64,000 nucleotides of DNA from Phytophthora sp. 'mugwort' (GCA_033558025.1 JAUCEF010000006.1:4092001-4156000); one strand, 5' to 3'. Positions 22,875-34,531 are shown, numbered from the stretch's first letter. Notes: generated by a model not told the origin, from the sequence alone. Made by a program: numbers and translations.

Positions 22875-25800
22875 TTACCTTCGGGCCACAGGCGTCTCTT
22901 CCCGGCTGCGGTTCAACATGACCGCGGGAAAGGAGCCCCGCTGACGGGTTTCCACCCCGCGATCGCTTGGATCTGCAGTCGTGAAGGGCGCCAACGCTCC
23001 GGACGTCTCTTCCCTGTCGTGGTTCAACATGACCGCGAGTAAGGAGTCCCGCTGACGGGCTTCCGCCTCGTGGTCGCTTGGGCCATTGTCATCGAAGGGT
23101 GCCGACACAGGCAGTCCTCGCAATAAGGTGTGTAGTTGCCTACTCACCTGCGTGGACTGTCTTATTGCTTGCGCCTGGGTTGCCTGCCATAAGGCAGCAA
23201 CATGAAGGTCAATCAGGGCGTGCACCCGAGCCTTGACGCCGATGAGACTTGGTTCATACTCGTGGAAGCGGATGTCATTGCGGTGCGTCCATAGGCAGCG
23301 AAGTACCACAACTCTCACTATGTGGAAGACCGCAAAGAGGCTGTAACCAAAGTCCATTTTGGCTCGGGGAGTAGGCATGATGTCCGCGAAGTAGACCACA
23401 GTCGCCCACTCAATGGGAGACTCAAACCACTGCTGGAACACCTCAAGCCATTCCGCCCATACGGTTGCCGCAAAGTCACAATACCAAAAGAGATGGGAGA
23501 CGGTTTCAATGACTCCACACCCATGATGGCAGTGAATCATAGCGCCTTGCACGTGCTGCAGCCTAAAACCCACCCAAAGTGCGTTGTGCTGAAGTCTGTA
23601 CAGCAAGTCCGCGTTCACTGGTAGTACGTGCTTGTTCATCTTTAGGTCCCTGCCCCATACATTTGCGGGAGGCGCTTCTTCAAGGCCAAGTGCAGTCGTT
23701 GGCAGGCCGGGTACCTTATACTGAACCAGGAGCTTGCGTATTAACGACACCGTGAGATCAGCGACTTCATAGCCACTGAAGCTCCAAGTATGGAGTGCGC
23801 AGCCGTAGTGTGGCTTGGGGCGGGGTCCAATGGGCATGTTGGCCAACGGTCGTAACTGCGAGTCAATCTTAATTAAGAAAGATCCGCAGAAGCTCACGCT
23901 GTTAGCTCGCCTAGGCTGGCCATGCTCATGGATGACTTGGGATAGCTTGGCGGCTTGAGGCGGGTATCCACTAAGCTCAAACAAGTCAGATATCCGATAA
24001 ACCTTTACGCGAATAAGGTCTTGGACAATTCCCAGGTTTGCGGCTCGCAGGGTCTTGGGCGTCTTGGTTGCAGTCGTGATATCCACATTGTCCAGTAGCG
24101 GCATTGTCAACTTGTCAAACTTGGTCATGTTGCGAGTGATCTTGGGGCGCAGTTTGGTGTTCTAAAGGAAGAGAACATGGTGCCAATACAAACCAAGCGG
24201 TCTCCATCGTCTTAGCCGTCGAGACACCACATGATGAGGGCTGTTCCAGACCGGCGCGTACAGGATGTCAAAGTCGCGTCCCCAAGGTTTCATCACGGAG
24301 TCAAACAGCGCAATGACTGGGGCGGCCCATGAGGGTACATCATCCGGTGACTGGCGTACGGCCATGAGCAGCTTGCAGAGCATGTGTAGTTGGAGTCCCT
24401 CGATCATCGTTTTCACAGGCGTTAAGCCGAGGCCTCCCATGTGCATGGGCAACGTCCACCAAGCTCGGGGAACGATGTTCGACGTAGAAGACTGGGTCAT
24501 GAACCGTACTATCATGTCCTGGACTTGGTCTTGGAAACCAGTTTCAGGTTTGTAGCAGACACTGGCCGTGTACCAGAGAACAGGCAAGATGATCTGTTGT
24601 AGGAAAAAACCACTTGTCCTCGCAGAGTGCGTCCCGGTACTTCCACAGTGAACACCTTGTCTGCATGTCCGCCAATATGTGCTGTAGCCGTGCCGCGTCT
24701 GTGAGCTTGGGACCGTAATATATACCAAGCAGTTTGGCCGAGTCGTTGTTCCCAACAACCTTTAGTCCCAATTGTTGTAGTTCCTCACGGATGCTGTCGG
24801 TTTCACTGTTCCAGGGGTGGAACGGCAGCACCACGGTCTTGTTCTTGTTCAGCTCCATGCCCGATACCTCACAGAAGAGATCCACCAAGTCCAGTAGACG
24901 TTGAGCATCCCGCAGGTCCCTCAGTAGTCCAATGCAGTCATCAGCAAAGCTGATAACTGTATGGATCACCGAAGAGTCTCCACACCGAAGTCCAGCATCC
25001 TTCATCTTGGCGCGAATCAAGTTCAGCAAATGTTCCGCGTAAAGCACGAACAGACCCGGGGAGAGAGGGTCTCCTTGCCGCACGCCTCTCCCTAATTCAA
25101 AGGGCGAAAGTGGGCTACCGTTGAATAGTAGCGCCACCAAAACCCCACGAAACATCACGCGTACCCAGCGACGAAACACTTCGCCGAAGCGGAAGTGCTC
25201 GAGGATCATGTCAAGGGTATCCCACACCACGCTGTCGAAGGCCTTGGCAAAATCAATCAAGATAGCACCAGCCGCCGCGTCATCGTCTTCATACACTATC
25301 ATGAGCGCTTGAAGTCGCAGGTGAGCATGACGAATATCGCGCCCAGGCACGAAGCCATACTGGTCAGAGAATAGGAGTGTCTAGCACAGTTCCCAGACGG
25401 TATGCCAGTATCTTGGGGCCCAGCTTGGCGTCGACGTTGAGGAGGGTAATGGGTCTGTAGTTCCCAGGCTCTTTACGGTCTCCCTTCTTGTATAGCAAGC
25501 AGACTTGGCCGCGACGCTGGAACTTGGACATCCTGCCTTTCTCCAGTTGAGCCGCGTAGACAATCTCCAGGATACGGCTCCAAAGTGGCACATCAGTTAG
25601 GTAGTAGGCCAGGGGTAACCCATCGGGTCCTGGTGCCTTCCCCGACGACGTATGCTTGATAGCCCAGTAGAAGTCATTTGCTGTGAGTGGACTGTCAAGA
25701 TAGGCAGCTCGCTTCGGCGTCAGATGCTTGATCGTGTGTTCAAGGATCTGGGCCAGCTTGATGCGATCCCATTTCGGCTTGTCACGATGGAACTCCCTTG

Positions 25801-27055
25801 AAGGTGAACGATAGATCCCGGACCAAAACTGGTTGAACTCCTGACACATGACTTCCAACTCCTCCGGCGAATTGACAGGAATCGGAGTGTTGTGCAGGAT
25901 CTGAGGCGGTCGGAAGAAGTACTTGGTACCTCGCTCAGAATCATGGAGGTCGGAGGCAAACTTCTTCTTCGATGCGTAGAACGTTTTCACCTTCATCTTG
26001 ACCTCCAGTAGTGCCCTCTTTTCAGTCAGCCGCCGGCGTTGATCATCGGTAGGCTCCGTCGCTTGGCGGTGCTGCAGATCATTGATTTCCAGGTGCAGTT
26101 CCTCAAGTTCGCGCTGGCGAGCATTCTTCCGGGATTCAAATAACTCGTGCAGGAAGATGTTGTCGCGACGCTTGTGCTCGTCGAGTAGGCAGCCCGGGTT
26201 GTAGTGGGAGTCCGTTGGTGCATGAAGCATGTCTGCCAACTTGATCAGCGATTCTTGGAGATACTGCTGCGCTTCAGGAAGCTGGATGATCCATTCTGGG
26301 CAGCGCCAGGGGGTCTCTTAGCCGGCCGAAAGACAGCAGATCCGAGTCGAAAGTCGATGCCGCAGTGGTCACCCATATTGGAGCGATTGCGAAAGTCGTG
26401 CAGAATGCCCTGCATGGCCGAGTGGAAGAGCTGGGAGCTTAGCATCACGTAGTCTAACCTTGAGCTGGAGTTGGGGCTGGTGAACTCGACGAGCGTCGGA
26501 TGTTCCAGGCGCCATGCATCCACAACGTTGATAGCTTGCATCCAGTCCAGCAGCTCGGTTCGTCCCCGCGACCGATTTCGGTCGGTGTGGTTGGCTTGGT
26601 CCAGTTGGCTTGACATCACCGTGTTGAAGTCGCCCATGACAATGTGCAGCACATCATCGTCGAAATCTCTTGGAAGGTTCTTAAAGAAAGTTGGCCGCTT
26701 CTGGCCTTTAACGGGGGCATACACCACATGAATGTACGTCTCTTTCAAGTCCAGAGTGCCGGCGTAGTAGTAAGTATCGATCCATCATATCAGCCGAGCT
26801 AACATGACGGAGGGTAACGTCTTGGATATCTTGAACAGGGCATGTCGGCGTGAGTAGTAAGCCCACACCAGCGTGCCCTGTGTATATAGTCATATGTTCT
26901 TGCGACCAAAAGCTGGAATTAAACCGCGAGGTTTGCCTCCAGATCTGTTTCAAGCGCTGGTAGTTGAAGGGCCCGGTGAAGCACGTCTCCTGAAGACTGA
27001 CCATGTGAAAGGTCTTAGAGAAGTACTGCAGCGAGCTCCTTGAGGTCCGGTTCAT
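22875..27055 (-). pseudogene. LINE copy 2 ORF2: endonuclease-reverse transcriptase (broken)
   Basis: The minus-strand open pieces are 27055-26708, 26748-26245, 26239-25364, 25350-24544, 24758-24162 and 24128-22875. They carry the same endonuclease, RT (FADD) and zinc-finger motifs as copy 1. The 24544/24758 break is private to this copy. The others, including the TAG at 24162-24164, are shared. Confidence 0.87.
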
Positions 27056-27098
27056 GCCGTTAGCGTTCAGCGAGAACCCTCTCAGGGCCCAATTCCCA

Positions 27099-28777
27099 TT
27101 AGAGAGAAGGGCTACCCGAGTTGGCTACTGCCGAAGCCGCTTGTTGGAGATCAACGATGCATTGGCGTAAGTCGTCCGGCAACGGGCCATCAAGGAGTCG
27201 AGTTGCCAACGGCGAGGTTACCAGTACCCCTAGGGTGCGATCGTCCCAGAGGTGCCACATCGGATGGGGCAGCGTAGTAGCTTCTTCTTGGATTAGAGCG
27301 CAGACCTTGACCGGATCCATATATATGCTTGGAGCAATCACTTGCAACGCAAGATCAAACTCGGCCAGTCGCGTTTGGAGCCAGAACTCGTTTGGGGTAG
27401 AGCAAAGGCTCTGCAGCATGACTTCTGGGCTTAGGTCGTCAGCGTCCGGGAAGAGCTCGGCCAACTTGTTCTTGAGCGAGTAGTCCTTCGCCGAGGAGTC
27501 TAGCTTCGTGGAGATCATTCGAAGTACTGCGTGGCCAAACGTCTTGCTGCGAAGATGCTGATAGTTACCGGGAGCCGAGGTGTCTAATAAAAAGCGATGG
27601 ACGCTAGGTTGGGCTTGGATCCCGTACAAGCTGCTATCGGCATCTGAGGTGTTCGAGAACTCCGTCAGATACGATTCGATGACGTTGCAGAGGTCATTGA
27701 GGGTGATCGTCTCTGCAGGTACTTGATCGCAGCGCTGTTGAGTATCTTTCCGGCAGGCTTGGACAGCTTGACATACGAGGCAACCGGGGAGGGCGGGATC
27801 TGAGTACTGTCCCAGAGAGTCATATCCTGATCAGGTGGGACATTGCCACCATCTCCCTCACTCAGCCACTCATACTGGTTGGTGGATGCCAGTACTGGAT
27901 AGCCAGTCTGGGACGGGGGTAGTTCCTTTGCCTTGGCTGTGGGAATGGACATCTTGCCAAATACAAGTTGCTTGGCGCGCAAGATACGCGCCGGCTCCCG
28001 GTCCGTTCGCTTGATCGAGCCAGTGGGAAAATTTGGAGGTTCTTCATCCGACGGCCAGATAGAATTGGGCTGGACTGTGATCCCGTCTCCGACAGTTTCT
28101 TTTTCAACACCTTCCATAGCGCTGCCTGAACTGGCTTCCGAGTCACTCACTTCTGAGCCATTAGGCTCGGATGGCTCGTACTCGGCGTCCGACGTTTCCA
28201 TAGGCGTGCCATTGGCTTCGACGCTCGTGGCAACAGCAGGCTTCGAGGAAGCCTGGTGTGCCGCATGGTCGACCGACTTAGATGCTGATGGGTGAGCCTT
28301 GCGTTTCTCGTGCATCGCCTTCAGGAAGGGCGGCGTGCCGTGGTTGAACGCACGGATGCGGTGATTGACCACCGCGTATCCATGGTCACCGAACTTGATT
28401 TCTCGCAACGGCGTCGTTGGCGTAAGCATCAGCGACTCGGGCGGGGACTTGTGGTTGAAGTACACTCGGCGGCTGCGTGACTTCAGACCGCGGATCGTAC
28501 GACTAGGGCAGATGAACACCGGTGGTGTCCCATGTGCGGCGAACCAGTCGTAGATCTCGCTGTCATCGACCTCGTCAGGCAGGCGCTGCAAGTCGACATA
28601 GTACCAGCTGGAGTACTTGGAGTACGGTTGAACCCGATAGTTTCGGTCACAGATCGACAGCGTCTGGCCACCCAACTTGGATGCGATAGCTTGATCAGTG
28701 CATACAAAGCTGATGCCAGCGTTCCGGATGGTCTTGAAATCGCGCAGATGGCTGACGTTGGCCGACCAGATGGCCGG
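27099..28777 (-). pseudogene. LINE copy 2 ORF1, 5'-truncated and frameshifted
   Basis: Open on the minus strand from the truncation point to 27665, then continued in another frame from 27629 to 27099. The layout matches ORF1 of copy 1. Only a few amino-acid differences separate them. Confidence 0.8.
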
Positions 28778-28839
28778 CCCAATGGATAAGGCATCCGCCT
28801 ACGAAGCGGGAGATTGCGGGTTCGAGTCCCTTCGGAGAC
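28776..28839 (+). pseudogene. tRNA-Arg 3' portion (positions 9-72) at LINE copy 2 junction
   Basis: Lacks the first eight nucleotides and has CCCTTCGG in place of CCCGTCGG, which breaks a T-stem pair (50-64). The intact copies lack this change, so it probably arose after the gene was cut. Downstream flank CGCTCGGGTTTT. Confidence 0.9.
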
Positions 28840-29477
28840 TTCTCTTTTGCACACTTGCGCTCGGGTTTTATAAACATACATTTCCCTACGGGCGACTGTA
28901 GCGGTTGATTGATGCGGTGGCCGCTCGTTCGGACTGCGTCTCGGAGAGCAACACGTAGCGGGGCATCATGAACCACGGCGTCGCCATTCCCAATGGCGGC
29001 CTCTCACTACGCTTGCAGCGAAACGTATAGCCGCTCAATCGGTCGCTCAGACGAGCTGCAGCCTCTATCGTTAAGGACTTCGATTCTGGCCGTCTGCCGA
29101 CAGCTCTGGCACTTGTATCACCGACTACCACTAGTGGTCAGCCTGACAAGGCCCAGCACTGTCCCGTATAGTCACCCATACGTCCACACCATGGCACTAG
29201 CTCCATCACAACCTTTGTCAGCCACGAGCAGCTATCCACAGCCTGCCTCGACCTGGCCAGCTTCGTCACTCACTTGCAGTGGTATGGCAAATCGGAGTTC
29301 GTTGGCGTACTGGGAGGCAAGAGCAGGGAGCGAGTAGGAGACAGTACGGCCTGACGACGCGTCCACGTCGTCGTTGATATTGCCGTGTGGGCTGAAGCTG
29401 TGTAACGGAGGCAGGTTAGTGAGGATATGAATATTCCCAAAGTTGGTGTTGATGTGGATGTTGTCCATGTCCGAAGC

Positions 29478-29549
29478 GTCCCCGTGGCCCAATGGATAAG
29501 GCATCCGCCTACGAAGCGGGAGATTGCGGGTTCGAGTCCCGTCGGAGAC
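29478..29549 (+). tRNA. tRNA-Arg(ACG), right block unit 1
   Basis: Same 72-nt sequence as the left-block genes. GTT upstream haplotype and CACTCGGGTTCT flank, matching left units 15 and 17. Confidence 0.9.
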
Positions 29550-30187
29550 TTCTCTTTTGCACACTTGCACTCGGGTTCTATAAACATACATTTCCCTACG
29601 GGCGACTGTAGCGGTTGATTGATGCGGTGGCCGCTCGTTCGGACTGCGTCTCGGAGAGCAACACGTAGCGGGGCATCATGAACCACGGCGTCGCCATTCC
29701 CAATGGCGGCCTCTCACTACGCTTGCAGCGAAACGTATAGCCGCTCAATCGGTCGCTCAGACGAGCTGCAGCCTCTATCGTTAAGGACTTCGATTCTGGC
29801 CGTCTGCCGACAGCTCTGGCACTTGTATCACCGACTACCACTAGTGGTCAGCCTGACAAGGCCCAGCACTGTCCCGTATAGTCACCCATACGTCCACACC
29901 ATGGCACTAGCTCCATCACAACCTTTGTCAGCCACGAGCAGCTATCCACAGCCTGCCTCGACCTGGCCAGCTTCGTCACTCACTTGCAGTGGTATGGCAA
30001 ATCGGAGTTCGTTGGCGTACTGGGAGGCAAGAGCAGGGAGCGAGTAGGAGACAGTACGGCCTGACGACGCGTCCACGTCGTCGTTGATATTGCCGTGTGG
30101 GCTGAAGCTGTGTAACGGAGGCAGGTTAGTGAGGATATGAATATTCCCAAAGTTGGTACTGATGTGGATGTTGTCCATGTCCGAAGC

Positions 30188-30259
30188 GTCCCCGTGGCCC
30201 AATGGATAAGGCATCCGCCTACGAAGCGGGAGATTGCGGGTTCGAGTCCCGTCGGAGAC
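30188..30259 (+). tRNA. tRNA-Arg(ACG), right block unit 2
   Basis: Same 72-nt sequence, ACT haplotype, CGCTCGGGTTTT flank. Confidence 0.9.
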
Positions 30260-30897
30260 TTCTCTTTTGCACACTTGCGCTCGGGTTTTATAAACATACA
30301 TTTCCCTACGGGCGACTGTAGCGGTTGATTGATGCGGTGGCCGCTCGTTCGGACTGCGTCTCGGAGAGCAACACGTAGCGGGGCATCATGAACCACGGCG
30401 TCGCCATTCCCAATGGCGGCCTCTCACTACGCTTGCAGCGAAACGTATAGCCGCTCAATCGGTCGCTCAGACGAGCTGCAGCCTCTATCGTTAAGGACTT
30501 CGATTCTGGCCGTCTGCCGACAGCTCTGGCACTTGTATCACCGACTACCACTAGTGGTCAGCCTGACAAGGCCCAGCACTGTCCCGTATAGTCACCCATA
30601 CGTCCACACCATGGCACTAGCTCCATCACAACCTTTGTCAGCCACGAGCAGCTATCCACAGCCTGCCTCGACCTGGCCAGCTTCGTCACTCACTTGCAGT
30701 GGTATGGCAAATCGGAGTTCGTTGGCGTACTGGGAGGCAAGAGTAGGGAGCGAGTAGGAGACAGTACGGCCTGACGACGCGTCCACGTCGTCGTTGATAT
30801 TGCCGTGTGGGCTGAAGCTGTGTAACGGAGGCAGGTTAGTGAGGATATGAATATTCCCAAAGTTGGTACTGATGTGGATGTTGTCCATGTCCGAAGC

Positions 30898-30969
30898 GTC
30901 CCCGTGGCCCAATGGATAAGGCATCCGCCTACGAAGCGGGAGATTGCGGGTTCGAGTCCCGTCGGAGAC
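30898..30969 (+). tRNA. tRNA-Arg(ACG), right block unit 3
   Basis: Same 72-nt sequence, ACT haplotype. This is the last complete tRNA of the array. Confidence 0.9.
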
Positions 30970-31607
30970 TTCTCTTTTGCACACTTGCGCTCGGGTTTTA
31001 TAAACATACATTTCCCTACGGGCGACTGTAGCGGTTGATTGATGCGGTGGCCGCTCGTTCGGACTGCGTCTCGGAGAGCAACACGTAGCGGGGCATCATG
31101 AACCACGGCGTCGCCATTCCCAATGGCGGCCTCTCACTACGCTTGCAGCGAAACGTATAGCCGCTCAATCGGTCGCTCAGACGAGCTGCAGCCTCTATCG
31201 TTAAGGACTTCGATTCTGGCCGTCTGCCGACAGCTCTGGCACTTGTATCACCGACTACCACTAGTGGTCAGCCTGACAAGGCCCAGCACTGTCCCGTATA
31301 GTCACCCATACGTCCACACCATGGCACTAGCTCCATCACAACCTTTGTCAGCCACGAGCAGCTATCCACAGCCTGCCTCGACCTGGCCAGCTTCGTCACT
31401 CACTTGCAGTGGTATGGCAAATCGGAGTTCGTTGGCGTACTGGGAGGCAAGAGCAGGGAGCGAGTAGGAGACAGTACGGCCTGACGACGCGTCCACGTCG
31501 TCGTTGATATTGCCGTGTGGGCTGAAGCTGTGTAACGGAGGCAGGTTAGTGAGGATATGAGTATTCCCAAAGTTGGTACTGATGTGGATGTTGTCCATGT
31601 CCGAAGC

Positions 31608-31614
31608 GTCCCCG
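31608..31614 (+). pseudogene. tRNA-Arg stub at array end (positions 1-7)
   Basis: The array upstream flank runs intact into GTCCCCG and then changes abruptly to unrelated sequence (GATGGCGAG), so the array border lies at the base of the acceptor stem. Confidence 0.8.
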
Positions 31615-31952
31615 GATGGCGAGTCTCAGCAACCCATTTTGCTGTAATAGTTTTCTTAAGGGCCCCATGACCCCGACATCCAAATGCTGGCAGACGGCGG
31701 TAGTGCTCGGCGACTGTTGGCGAACATGCGCCGACGAGGTTTCGGACATCAGTTCGATGCCTTTTGCAGACACATGTGAGTCAAAGTTGTCCAACATAAG
31801 CACGGATAGAGCGTCAATTCATACCGCAGCAGCTCATATGTGTAAACCTCACAGACCTTGGAATACCCATCCACTGCACCGTGTACACGTGTCCGTCCGA
31901 ATACGAAAAGATGAGTATTCAACTCATCTTTTCTACAGGGCCGTGACGCCAC
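31615..31952 (-). pseudogene. DDE transposase remnant (pogo/jerky type)
   Basis: On the minus strand from 31803, the sequence MLMLDNFDSHVS followed about 30 residues later by TTAVCQHLDVGVMGPL fits the second catalytic Asp region of DDE-1 (Tigger/pogo/jerky) transposases, where family members read L-D-N-x-x-S-H and later P-L-D-x-x-V. The family proline before LDV is His here. The frame upstream of 31803 is closed, and a second frame (to 31952) carries possible upstream residues, so the gene is a frameshifted fragment. The array border cuts it on its 3' side at 31614. Terminal repeats were not found. Confidence 0.6.
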
Positions 31953-33111
31953 CTCTCCCCGACATCACTCACGCATACCTTGCTGCAGAGGCTGGGCGTC
32001 CAGTCAATATACTAAATGAATTTTATTGATAAAACTTTAGGCTTGCTTTTTTATTTCAAGTTGGAGTGGGCGTGTTTCTATAGTGTGGCGTCTTTCACCG
32101 TCGGTGTCTGTACTTGCATGTGATTGGTAAAACATAGAGGGGGATTGGAGACCAAAATGGAGCGTAGCAGGGCAGGTTATTTACGTATCTTTGGATCATG
32201 GATGCCTTATTTGGCGAGTTCGATTTCGTAGTGGCGATTATGAAGACATGCAGATCAAGCGAGTAGCAGCCATTGCTTTAGAAAAGTCTACCGTGTAGAC
32301 GCTAGATACTGCTACTGCTTCTTGATATTAATAGTATGCTCGATTCTTAATAAATTCTCTAGCTTAATTGTCAATATTGTGTTAGCATCGATAATTGCAG
32401 ACACTAGGTTTCAGCAGTTCGTTTGGCTCACTAAATCCGTGAGTAATTTTCATTAATCTATTTAAAAAAATCTCGCGAAATAACTCACACCGTAGCAGCA
32501 CCAGTCAGAAGCTACCGACTCGAACAATGAAGGAGACAACAAATCATATCCTACCAGCAAAGACAGCACGAATGGTGCTGCTGCGTGCACAAGCGTGCAG
32601 CATGTATACAACAGGTACACTGCAATCGATACACGAGCTCACTCCGTTGTCTCTGCGCGAAGTCCTAGTCGTTCTTCAACCATCTAGAGCGAGACGATGC
32701 ACCAGGGTGATACAATATTCAAAGCAAAGGTTGCCTTCCATTGTTCCATTCGATCGTTCTGTCGACAGGCATATAACTTACAAAGCAAAAAGCACGAGGG
32801 TCCAGGTTTTGACTATGCGTACAACAATCAAACCAGACAGCAACAACTTGCTGTCATCGTCGACACAGGTCGGGGCCCAAATTTCTCGTCACGTCTCTGC
32901 CCATCGGCAGGTCGGCTTTTGTTCGAGTCTGGTGAGGCGGCATACACGTTTCTGGCCGCCAGTAGACACTTTTCGGCACTGGCAAACACAAAACGACCCG
33001 AACAAACACAAAACCTCGAAATGACCATCAGCAAACACTTTCCGGTCACAACCAAAATCAGCGCATCATGCACAGGGAATAGACCAAAATTCGTAAAGAA
33101 TGACCACCGAA

Positions 33112-33789
33112 GTCAGATTAATGTGACCCGCTGTGCATATTAAACTGACCAAAAGGTCAGATTAATGTGAACAATGGTCATTATTCACGATCAACACCCG
33201 TGACTGCTATCCCGCTCCGTTCCAGACCGACCACCCTTCACGATGTCTACTGGTCAAAGAAGGCTGAGTTTCACAGACTTTGTCAAATATCGATGGGAAA
33301 ACTTCTGCTGCTCTGTCGTCTTTTCTTATGTGCTCGCTGATTATGTGAATTGAAATGCATATTGTGCGTTCTTGTCGAAGTTTCCGCGACCGATTGGTTG
33401 AATCGACGCGCCCAAATCGACCGAAAGCCCAAAAGCACTTGAGTTAACAAATGATCACATCTACCACGCAATCGGACTTAGGCGAAACCTTTCCGTACCA
33501 TATGGAATGCATGGGTTTGGCCAAGAACTTGATAATTGTATTGGTCTATTCAACCCACTGTTGGTGAACAGACTAGCATCGCCAAGTTTAGCTGGAATTC
33601 ACAAACTACTTTGTTAGCTTTCATCTAGTCGCATTATGCGGCCATTACCATCACAATAGTGTGGTTGTTATAATCTGACCACTGGTTCACAATAACCTGA
33701 CCTTAGGTTCTCAATAATCTGATCTGGTTAGATTATTAAGACCACGGGCACACAATAATCTGACTAAAAGTTCACATTAAAATCTGACC
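33112..33789. repeat. Inverted clusters of a ~20-bp motif (possible fold-back element)
   Basis: The motif GGTCAGATTAATGTGAAC occurs in direct orientation at 33112-33126 (partial) and 33155-33171. About 500 bp away its reverse complement form recurs about five times between 33671 and 33789, for example GTTCACATTAAAATCTGACC at 33770-33789 and GGTTCACAATAACCTGACC at 33684-33702. Such subterminal inverted clusters are seen in MITE or fold-back elements; no transposase lies between them. Boundaries are uncertain. Confidence 0.45.
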
Positions 33790-34531
33790 AATGGTCAATC
33801 GCTAACGATGCAGAAGTCCAGGTTCTATGAATTGGCGTTGTGCGCGCTCAAGCCCGTCGGGGTGCTCTCACCTCCTCTTCAAGCTCCGTCGGGCAAAACA
33901 CTGCGATTTGCCTCGCCCTGTTTTTTTTTAGTAAAGTGTTTGCTGGTGATCGGTCGTGTCGTGTGTGTTTGCTGGTGTCATTATAATGTCTAGTAGCGGC
34001 TTTTACTCGTATTCCGTGTAGGGCCCCCAGTTGGTAGGCACTCAAAACGGTATTACGCGTATTGTTGAGAGCGTTAGAACAATGACATAGCGCAGGTGAG
34101 AGACGACTTTCAGAAAGGATTGCGGTTTTATTTTAAACGGTTAGGCGGCTGAAATACTTAACTCGCTGTGTTAATGTCTTCGACGTTGTTCATGCTGTAG
34201 CAGCAGAATTGCGTCCATTTGTCCCACCGCTGACCCCAGGAAGGGTTGACCGAGTGCAGTGCATAGTTGGGTTAAATTAAGGGAGAATGCAACAGGTTCT
34301 GTGGCCCAAAACAGTTTCAAACTCGTAACTGATGCTGGTTTGTAACGTGTCTGCAAATCCATCAAGATAATTTCGCGCGAAAGTCGACATTTTCACAAAA
34401 GTCGACTTCACTCAAGCGGATAATTTGCCGAGCATAACCAATCGCGGGGCTCTGTCGCAAAAGGAGGCCAATCAGCGTCCGTGAAGGACACTGACTTGCC
34501 TAATGGGAGTGTACACGCGCGTGAAGCCAGT

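Larger units (their letters stand above)
22000..28777 (-). mobile_element. Non-LTR retrotransposon (LINE), copy 2, 5'-truncated
   Basis: A near-identical, oppositely oriented copy of the element at 13823-21298. It lacks the first ~680 bp. The break, equivalent to position ~14503 of copy 1, lies inside ORF1 and has a 2-nt GG overlap with the tRNA target. Five-prime truncation with microhomology is typical of target-primed reverse transcription. It shares the frameshifts and in-frame stop of copy 1 and adds a further frame disruption near 24605-24645 (altered T run and a lost C). Confidence 0.93.
28776..31614 (+). repeat. Tandem tRNA-Arg array (right block)
   Basis: Four further units on the + strand, spaced 710 bp and all with the TTAAGG form. 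The block begins inside a tRNA (position 9) at the LINE copy 2 junction and ends inside a tRNA (position 7) at 31614. The last unit has a private change (ATGAGTATTCC for ATGAATATTCC). Confidence 0.96.

Noticed and set aside
32527..33143. Two overlapping frames of 165 and 148 codons
   Set aside because: Low-complexity-free but without start context, splice logic or any family motif. Two overlapping frames in one place suggest chance.
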